Source of the DNA: JAWLGJ01 sp041685145
Lineage (GTDB): Bacteria > Pseudomonadota > Alphaproteobacteria > Rhodospirillales > Magnetospirillaceae
Direction: 5' to 3'
Assembly (NCBI GenBank): GCA_041685145.1
Contig: JAWLGJ010000080.1
Span: 1-6,646, forward strand
Length of the DNA: 6,646 bases
Below are positions 1 to 4,746 of the stretch, piece after piece (position 1 is the stretch's first letter; each line of letters starts with the position of its first letter). The translations under genes were made by a program, and so were the position numbers. The notes beneath the pieces were generated by a model that saw only the letters and a program-made list of their open reading frames with translations, searched no databases and had not been told where the DNA came from.

Positions 1-321
1 GTACATGACCAGCGCGAACAGCCCCAACTGCACCGTTACGGGCGTGATCACGCCCAGGCGGGCGCCGCCATAGGTGCCGACGATGCCGAAAAGACCGAAC
101 ACCACCGCCACGCCGACATCGACGTTACCGCGCCGCCAGTGCGTCAGCGCGCCCATCGCCGCCGTCACCGCCACGATGCCGAGGCTCATGGCGATGGCGG
201 GCTTGGGGTCGACGTGCAGCAGGTAGATCAGCGCCGGCAGCGTGACGATGGAACCGCCGCTGCCGAACAGCCCCAGCATCAGGCCGGTGCCCAGGCTGGC
301 CAGTATCGCCCATACAGACAT
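1..321 (-). CDS. TauE/SafE-family membrane permease (3' part beyond window)
   Basis: This encodes the first 107 residues of an inner-membrane protein that continues past the left edge of the window. The start ATG at 321-319 follows GGAGG (330-326) by four bases. The protein opens with a hydrophobic stretch containing the glycine-rich motif GLFGSGGSIVTLPAL (about residues 18-32), typical of the first helix of TauE/SafE proteins. A second hydrophobic segment (AIAMSLGIVAVTAAMGAL, about 44-61) is followed by a basic loop HWRRGNVD and a third (VAVVFGLFGIVGTYGGARLG). Known members move sulfur-containing or organic anions such as sulfite, sulfoacetate or thiosulfate; the substrate here cannot be told. 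It lies 82 bases downstream of an exported DsrE-like gene on the same strand and has its own AT-rich upstream region, which supports a sulfur-related role. Family assignment is firm, substrate is inference. Confidence 0.9.
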   Translation of the reverse strand, partial: MSVWAILASLGTGLMLGLFGSGGSIVTLPALIYLLHVDPKPAIAMSLGIVAVTAAMGALTHWRRGNVDVGVAVVFGLFGIVGTYGGARLGVITPVTVQLGLFALVMY

Positions 322-335
322 TGTGCCTCCAAAAA

Positions 336-372
336 TCAAAAATATGTTTGAACATTATCGGGCGGGAGTCAA
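336..372 (-). promoter_or_regulatory. Candidate promoter and operator of the TauE/SafE gene
   Basis: A perfect inverted repeat TCAAA-aatatg-TTTGA lies at 336-351, 15 bases before the ATG and just upstream of the Shine-Dalgarno. On the minus strand a -35-like TTGACT sits at 372-367, and the operator covers the position where a -10 would fall 17 bases later, the geometry of a repressor site. The -10 itself is poor (AAACAT), and GATAAT at 359-354 is an alternative. The 16-base repeat matches 14 of 16 bases of a site upstream of the DsrE-like gene at 964-979. The factor that binds is unknown. Confidence 0.45.
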
Positions 373-403
373 GGGCGGGCCTGGGGCGGCGACGGCGGGC
401 AGG

Positions 404-895
404 TCAGTGCACCGGCACCATGACATAGCCCTGGGCCTGATAGCCGATCAGCGACACCCAGGTGTTGCCGACGACGTGGATGCCGTCGCGGAAGGAGGCG
501 TTGTCGACGCCCAGCAGGCGGTTGGCGACGGCGCAGACCTCGACGCGCACCCCGGCGCGGCCGGCGAGGTCGTCGAGCACGGCATTGAGCTTGTCGGCGG
601 CGAACTGCGTCTCCAGCGCCAGGGCGTCGCGGTCCTCGGTGACGTATTTCACCGGCGCGCCGTGAATCGCCAGAACGAAGCGCGGCTCGACCTCCTGGCG
701 CACCAGATCATCATAGGTCTCGCGCACCACCTCCAGAAACAGGCCCAGCCGTTCGGCATCGGCGGTGGTGATGTCCCAGACCACCCTGGCCCGCTCCACC
801 CCGCGCAGGGCGGCGGCGTCATCGGGGGCTTCTGCGGCGGCGGGAACGGCAACCAGTGCCACGGCGGCGATCAACAGCGTCGTCACGGCCCTCAT
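404..895 (-). CDS. Exported DsrE-like protein
   Basis: This encodes a 163-residue protein with an N-terminal signal peptide (MRAVTTLLIAAVALVAVPAA, with an A-x-A type cleavage region near residues 19-23), so it probably acts in the periplasm. The mature part resembles small DsrE/DsrF-like proteins: VVWDITTAD near residue 38, a central FVLAIHGAPVKYV strand (73-85), and VRVEVCAVANRLLGV (117-131). It holds one cysteine, C121, after the last conserved strand, where DsrE-type proteins carry their sulfur-accepting cysteine. In characterised relatives this cysteine carries persulfide; that role is assumed here. The frame stays open to 967, but ATG 895 is preferred because it gives a clean signal peptide and has GGGAGG six bases upstream. 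The TauE/SafE permease gene follows on the same strand, and a ribbon-helix-helix gene is divergent. Confidence 0.82.
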   Translation of the reverse strand: MRAVTTLLIAAVALVAVPAAAEAPDDAAALRGVERARVVWDITTADAERLGLFLEVVRETYDDLVRQEVEPRFVLAIHGAPVKYVTEDRDALALETQFAADKLNAVLDDLAGRAGVRVEVCAVANRLLGVDNASFRDGIHVVGNTWVSLIGYQAQGYVMVPVH

Positions 896-955
896 CGTGT
901 CCTCCCTGTAAACGGTTTCCGGCCATTGAAGCAGGCCGGCGCCGCTCTGCAAAGC

Positions 956-984
956 TTGAATATTCAAAAAAATGTTTAATTATA
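956..984. promoter_or_regulatory. Divergent regulatory region between DsrE-like and RHH genes
   Basis: This AT-rich island in GC-rich DNA contains a perfect 12-base palindrome TTGAATATTCAA (956-967), overlapped by an imperfect inverted repeat TCAAA-aaaatg-TTTAA (964-979) that matches the site upstream of the TauE/SafE gene at 14 of 16 bases. A perfect TATAAT reads on the minus strand at 984-979, toward the DsrE-like gene, placing both repeats just downstream of its -10, where a bound protein would block transcription. No good -35 was found for it. On the plus strand TTGAAT (956-961) could serve as a -35 for the RHH gene, but no well-spaced -10 is evident. Confidence 0.45.
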
Positions 985-1009
985 GGAGGAGGCGAGGGGG
1001 AGGGACCGC

Positions 1010-1357
1010 ATGACCGCATCGCGCCGAAACGGGCCGTCCGGCCCGCTCTGCCCATCGGGCCCGGGCGCCGAATTCGGGCCGGTCAAGCGCAGCGTGCGCA
1101 TCGACGGTCGCGGCACCACGCTGCGCCTGGAGCGCATGTTCTGGGACATGCTGGACGTCATCGCCGCCGAGGCCGGCGTGACGCCGGCGCAGTTGCTGGC
1201 GGCGCTGAGCCGCCGCCGCGCCGCGCTCGGCGCCCCCAACCTGGCCTCGTGCTGCCGTGTCGTGTGCCTCAAATTCTGCCAAGGCAAGCTGCGGGCCGCC
1301 GACATCATCGGCGGGGGCGGCGCGCCGCCAGCGCCACGAAGGCGGCGTTCAGGGTAA
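1010..1357 (+). CDS. Ribbon-helix-helix domain protein (RHH_4-like), possible regulator
   Basis: This encodes a 115-residue basic protein. After a low-complexity N-terminus rich in Gly/Pro/Ser (1-25), residues 26-90 fit the RHH_4-type ribbon-helix-helix domain: VKRSVRIDGRGTTLRLE forms the DNA-contacting strand and turn, followed by the helices FWDMLDVIAAEAGVTPAQLLAAL and APNLASCCRVVCLKFC. The tail (100-115) is Gly/Pro/Arg-rich and probably disordered. ATG 1010 is preceded by GGAGGG (999-1004) five bases upstream. The second helix carries four cysteines (C81, C82, C86, C90), unusual for a DNA-binding protein and notable beside sulfur-related genes. It is transcribed divergently from the DsrE-like gene and shares its 114-base upstream region, so it could regulate that gene and itself. 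Members of this family are mostly uncharacterised; the regulatory role is inference. Confidence 0.8.
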   Translation: MTASRRNGPSGPLCPSGPGAEFGPVKRSVRIDGRGTTLRLERMFWDMLDVIAAEAGVTPAQLLAALSRRRAALGAPNLASCCRVVCLKFCQGKLRAADIIGGGGAPPAPRRRRSG

Positions 1358-1464
1358 AGTGGCTGGCGTCGGCGAAGGGCAGCGATTCGGCGCGGCCGGT
1401 GACGAAGAGACCGACCCCCTGGCGCCGCGCCACGGCAACCGCTCCGGCGTCGAGGCGTCCGCGC
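1305..1464 (-). pseudogene. Coding-like stretch after the phosphorylase, possible gene remnant
   Basis: The 107 bases between the phosphorylase stop and the RHH gene, plus the last 50 bases of the RHH gene, read on the minus strand as an open frame with GC-ending codons and protein-like composition: LDAGAVAVARRQGVGLFV, then GRAESLPFADASHFTL, then a short Ala-rich and Arg-rich end, with TGA at 1307-1305. The GRAESLPFADAS part loosely recalls the post-motif I region of class I methyltransferases. Upstream the frame is only a shadow of the phosphorylase. No ATG is available; a GTG at 1433 with GGAG nearby is the only plausible start, giving about 42 residues. It may be the 3' remnant of a lost gene, a tiny gene, or chance in GC-rich DNA. 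Confidence 0.2.
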
Positions 1465-2253
1465 TCAAGCGGGGCCGCGCGACCATTGCCGGGCGACGGC
1501 GGCGACGAGGGCCAGGGAGTCGAGGGCGCCGTCGGCGGCGCCCTTTTCGAAATCGCCCTCACGCTGCGCCATTTGGTTGGTGACGTGGGCGAAGCACAGG
1601 ACGGGCCGCCGCCGGGCCTCGGCGAAGGCGTACAGCGCCGCCGCCTCCATCTCCACCGCCAGCAGGCCCTCGGCACGATGGGCGGCGACGGCGGCCTCGG
1701 TCTCGCGATAGGGGGCGTCCGTGGTCCAGACGGCGCCGCGATGCACCGGCTCGCCCAGCCCCGCCAGCGCCGGGGCCACCCGCTCCAGCAGCGCCGGGTC
1801 GGCGGCGCTGAAGCGGCCCGGCGGCAGGTAATGGTGGCTGGTGCCCTCGTCGCGCAGCGCCCTCTCGATCAGGATGTGATAGGGCGGCGGTCCACAGGGG
1901 GCGAGCTGCCCGGCCGAACTCACGCTCACCAGCAGCCGACAGCCGGAGGCGAACATCTGCTCGGCGACAACCACCGCATAGGGGGCGCCCACCGCGCAGC
2001 CGACGATGCCGAAGCGCACCCCGTCCCACTCGGCGACGTCCATCTCGCTGTGATAGCAGGCCCAGCCCGCGCACCGGCGCGCGCGGCCGTCACGGCGCAG
2101 GTGCCGAACCATGTCGCCGTCGGGATCGAGCACGCAGATCTCCGGCACCGGCTCCGCGGGCAGCCCCCTTTGGCGCCGCGCCTCGCGCAGCAGGTTCTCG
2201 GGCCGGAAGACGCTGGGCGCGTCGGCATCCTTGTGGTCGAGCAGGGGCAGCAT
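1465..2253 (-). CDS. Nucleoside phosphorylase (PNP/uridine phosphorylase family)
   Basis: This encodes 262 residues, the normal length for PNP_UDP_1 enzymes, which cleave nucleosides with phosphate to free base and ribose-1-phosphate in nucleotide salvage. Visible family features are FGIVGCAVGAPYAVVVAEQ (81-99, nucleotide-phosphorylase core), VSVSSAGQL (109-117), DEGTSHHYLP (135-144, like the EGTSxH segment of uridine phosphorylases), VWTTDAPYRET (175-185) and LAVEMEAAALYAFA (198-211), whose Glu-Met-Glu contacts the ribose in characterised members. The end, HVTNQMAQREGDFEKG, is also typical. The base specificity cannot be read; uridine or a related nucleoside is the best guess, and AMP-nucleosidase-like activity is an alternative. 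ATG 2253 is chosen because the family start MLPLLDHKDADAPSVF begins there, although its ribosome binding site is weak; the frame extends to a TTG at 2370. It is divergent from the kinase operon, with no obvious functional link. Confidence 0.88.
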   Translation of the reverse strand: MLPLLDHKDADAPSVFRPENLLREARRQRGLPAEPVPEICVLDPDGDMVRHLRRDGRARRCAGWACYHSEMDVAEWDGVRFGIVGCAVGAPYAVVVAEQMFASGCRLLVSVSSAGQLAPCGPPPYHILIERALRDEGTSHHYLPPGRFSAADPALLERVAPALAGLGEPVHRGAVWTTDAPYRETEAAVAAHRAEGLLAVEMEAAALYAFAEARRRPVLCFAHVTNQMAQREGDFEKGAADGALDSLALVAAVARQWSRGPA

Positions 2254-2543
2254 GGCGGGGGCCTGTATCAGCGGCGGCGGCAACGATGGGCACAGCCTGC
2301 CGGGGCCGGGGGCGCGGATCAAGCCACCAATGGGCCCGGTGCCGACAGTCGGGGAAACGCAATCCAACAACTGTTCCCAACAGCGGTCAACCCGACAACT
2401 GATGGGGTTGACATGCGCGGCGGTATTTCTTCAACTGTTCGCCGAAAGAACGCGGCGGTCAAGCCGCGCAAGTGTATTAGCAGCAATCCAAATATCGGCC
2501 ACAATTGGCCGGACGACTTGGCGAGGGGGCGCCAAGATTCAGC
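2254..2543. promoter_or_regulatory. Divergent intergenic region with back-to-back -35 dyad
   Basis: This 290-base gap separates the divergent phosphorylase and kinase genes. An inverted repeat GTCAACCC (2386-2393) / GGGTTGAC (2405-2412) with an 11-base centre contains TTGACC on the minus strand (2390-2385) and a perfect TTGACA on the plus strand (2408-2413), facing outward toward the two genes. Matching -10 boxes are weak on both sides. CAACTG occurs three times (2368, 2396, 2432), and CTGTT-ccc-AACAG (2371-2383) forms a short additional dyad. The part from 2254 to about 2360 shows no recognised element. Confidence 0.4.
2496..2536 (+). promoter_or_regulatory. Two hairpins in the kinase leader, Shine-Dalgarno in the second loop
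   Basis: Two perfect small stem-loops stand directly before the kinase ATG. The first is CGGCCA-caat-TGGCCG (2496-2511). The second is CTTGGCG-aggggg-CGCCAAG (2517-2536), a seven-pair stem with a six-base loop holding the only purine-rich Shine-Dalgarno-like run upstream of ATG 2544. Five bases separate the hairpins. There is no T tract, so a terminator is unlikely. Control of translation initiation or binding of an RNA-binding protein is possible; this is inference. Confidence 0.4.
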
Positions 2544-4385
2544 ATGGATACTCTGCCCCGGGGCCTGGACGACACGCTCAGCCGACTCGCGGCACTTGCC
2601 GGCGAGAACGAGATGCTGCGCCAGGAACTCCGTTGCGCCCACGAGGCCAGCGCCATCACCGCCCGCGTCGTCATCGACCAGTTCGAAAAGGCCGAGGGCC
2701 TCATCTCGCGCTATCACCAGGCGCGCGACCGCCTGCAGACCATCCTCGACGCCGCCACCGAGATGGCGGTGGTGGCCTGTTCGCGCGACGGCACCATCCG
2801 CCTGTTCAGCCGTGGCGCCGAGCACCTGCTGGGCTGGCGCGAGGGCGAGGTGATCGGCCGGCTGAACCTGCTCGACCTGCTCGACCCGCACGAACTGGAG
2901 GAGCGCGGCCGGCACCTGTCGGATGAGCTTGGGCGCCCGGTGGCGGGGCTGGCAATCTTCGACCACATGGTCGGCCTGGGGCGGTCCGACGCCCGCGAAT
3001 GGACTTATCGCCGGCGCGACGGCACCACCTTCCCGGTCCATCTGTCGGTGACGGCGCTGGGTCGTGAGGACGACGGCGAGGCGGGGCTGTTGGCCGTGGC
3101 GATGGACCTGCGGCCGGTCAAGGAGACCGAGCAGCGCCTGACGGCGCAGACGGCGATTCTGGAGGCCGTCCTGGACAACATGGACCAGGGCATCTCCATG
3201 TTCGACCGCGACCTGCGCCTGGTGGTGTGGAACCGGCGTTTTGCCGAACTGCTGGAGTTTCCGCCCGATCTGATGCGCCCCGGCGTGATGCTGGCCGATC
3301 TTTTCCGGCACAACGCCCTCAGGGGCGAATACGGACCCGGCGATCCCGAGACCCAGGTCGCCGAGCGGCTGGACCTGGCGCGGACGATGGAGCCGCACCG
3401 TTTCGAACGCCGGCGGCCCGACGGCTCGGTGCTGGAGATTCGCGGCCGCCCCTTGAGCGACGGCGCCGGCTTCGTCACCACCTACACCGACGTCACCGAA
3501 CTCAAGCAGAACGAGCTTCGTCTACAGCGGGCCAACGAGGAACTTGCAGCCGTGATCGAGCGTCTGACCGAGCTGGACCGCTTGAAGTCCGACTTCCTGT
3601 CCACGGTCTCGCACGAACTGCGCACGCCGCTGACCTCGATCCGCGGCTTCGTAAAGATCGTCCTGCGCGATTTCGAGCGCGCCATCGCCCCCCTGGTCGA
3701 GGGCGAGGGCAACGACCGGGCGCGGGCGAAGGCGGCGCGCATCCGCGACAATCTGTCCGTGGTGCTGTCGGAAAGCGCCCGGCTGGGCACGCTGATCAAC
3801 GACGTTCTCGACCTAGCCAAGATCGAATCCGGCCGCACCGAATGGCAGGATCGGACCATCAAGGTCGCCGATCTGGTCCAGGAGGCGACGACGGCGGCGG
3901 CCGGTATGTTCGCGGCGCGCCCGGAGATCGACTTCGTCGTCGAGGTGGCGCCGGGCCTGCCGCGGGTGCGCGGCGACGCGCACCGCGGCCAGCAGGTCGT
4001 TCTCAACCTGCTCAGCAACGCCAACAAGTTCACCGACCGGGGCCGCATCGCCGTGCGCGCCGCCCGCGCCGAGGGCGGCGGCGTGCAGATCGCCGTCGCC
4101 GACACCGGCTGCGGCTTTCCGGCCGCCAAGGCCGAGGCTGTGTTCGAGCGCTTCCAGCAGGTCACCGACGGCGACGTGCTCATCGACAAGCCGGCGGGGA
4201 CCGGCCTCGGCCTCGCCATCTGCAAGGAGATCGTCGAGCACTACGGCGGCCGCATCTGGGCGGAGTCGCGCCCCGGCGTCGGCAGCACCTTCACCTTCAC
4301 GCTGCCCGCCGCGACGGCGGGCCACAATAAGCACAAGAAAACGCAGGGAGAGTCGTCTCGTGAACATCGTAATCGTGGACGATGA
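2544..4385 (+). CDS. Soluble PAS-PAS sensor histidine kinase
   Basis: This encodes 613 residues without transmembrane segments, so it is a cytoplasmic sensor that autophosphorylates on histidine and passes phosphate to a receiver. Domain order: a coiled-coil-like N-terminus (about 14-65); PAS 1 (about 66-190, with ACSRDGTIRLFSRGAEHLLGW); PAS 2 of the PAS_7 type (about 203-320, with LDNMDQGISMFDRDLRLVVWN and a VTTYTDVTELK exit); a coiled linker; HisKA with FLSTVSHELRTPLTS, phosphoacceptor H357; and HATPase_c with N box LNLLSNANKF (487-496), G1 DTGCGF (520-525), F box FERFQQV and G2 GTGLGLAI (552-559). All catalytic boxes are intact. ATG 2544 is preferred over TTG 2505 because of the purine-rich run upstream, though its 14-base spacing is long. 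The 3' end overlaps the receiver gene by 26 bases, so that receiver is the likely partner. The signal sensed is unknown; no heme or flavin motif could be read from the PAS domains. Confidence 0.93.
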   Translation: MDTLPRGLDDTLSRLAALAGENEMLRQELRCAHEASAITARVVIDQFEKAEGLISRYHQARDRLQTILDAATEMAVVACSRDGTIRLFSRGAEHLLGWREGEVIGRLNLLDLLDPHELEERGRHLSDELGRPVAGLAIFDHMVGLGRSDAREWTYRRRDGTTFPVHLSVTALGREDDGEAGLLAVAMDLRPVKETEQRLTAQTAILEAVLDNMDQGISMFDRDLRLVVWNRRFAELLEFPPDLMRPGVMLADLFRHNALRGEYGPGDPETQVAERLDLARTMEPHRFERRRPDGSVLEIRGRPLSDGAGFVTTYTDVTELKQNELRLQRANEELAAVIERLTELDRLKSDFLSTVSHELRTPLTSIRGFVKIVLRDFERAIAPLVEGEGNDRARAKAARIRDNLSVVLSESARLGTLINDVLDLAKIESGRTEWQDRTIKVADLVQEATTAAAGMFAARPEIDFVVEVAPGLPRVRGDAHRGQQVVLNLLSNANKFTDRGRIAVRAARAEGGGVQIAVADTGCGFPAAKAEAVFERFQQVTDGDVLIDKPAGTGLGLAICKEIVEHYGGRIWAESRPGVGSTFTFTLPAATAGHNKHKKTQGESSREHRNRGR

Positions 4386-4746
4386 GGTCCACATCCGAAC
4401 CCTGATCGAGCAGACGCTCGAAGAACTTGAGGACGAGTTCGACGTCGCCATCCATACGGCGGCAAACGGCGCCGATGGCCTGGCGCTCATCCGCCGCGTG
4501 CGCCCGCGGCTGGTGTTTCTCGACGTCATGATGCCGGCCATGAACGGCTACGAGGTCTGCGCCGCCCTCCGCGCCGAGCCCGACCTGACGGGCACCACCG
4601 TGGTCATGCTCACCGCCAAGGGGCAGGAGGCCGACCGCGTCCGGGGGCTCGACGCCGGGGCCGACCGCTTCATCACCAAGCCCTTCGATCCCGACGAACT
4701 GGTCGAGCTGGTCCGCCCGGTGCTGGAGGGGGCGGGCGCGCCGTGA
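4360..4746 (+). CDS. Single-domain response regulator (receiver only)
   Basis: This encodes 128 residues comprising one receiver domain and no output domain. The acidic pair D7/D8 (IVDDE), phosphoacceptor D55 (LVFLDVMMPAMNG), T85 (MLTAK) and K107 (FITKPF) are all present, so it should be phosphorylatable. The start is GTG 4360, nine bases after AGGGAG (4345-4350). It begins inside the kinase gene (26-base overlap), and its stop TGA overlaps the GTG of the HD-GYP gene (GTGA), so translation of all three is probably coupled. With no DNA-binding or enzymatic part, it must act by contacting another protein; the adjacent HD-GYP protein, which lacks a receiver, is the obvious candidate. Alternatively it could serve as a phosphate shuttle or sink. 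Confidence 0.93.
   Translation: MNIVIVDDEVHIRTLIEQTLEELEDEFDVAIHTAANGADGLALIRRVRPRLVFLDVMMPAMNGYEVCAALRAEPDLTGTTVVMLTAKGQEADRVRGLDAGADRFITKPFDPDELVELVRPVLEGAGAP

Noticed and set aside
896..967. Upstream extension of the DsrE-like gene to 967
   Set aside because: It would add 24 residues before the signal peptide, destroying a clean export signal, and would run through the AT-rich operator. ATG 895 has a good ribosome binding site.
2517..2536. Hairpin as a rho-independent terminator
   Set aside because: No T tract follows on either strand, and the hairpin lies directly before the kinase start codon.
856..2853. 665-codon plus-strand frame running across four genes
   Set aside because: It crosses the RHH, phosphorylase and kinase genes in the wrong frame or strand, is Arg/Pro/Ala-rich, and shows no recognisable motif.
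2319..3398. 359-codon minus-strand frame over the kinase start
   Set aside because: It is antisense to the PAS domains of the kinase and low in complexity, so it is a shadow frame.
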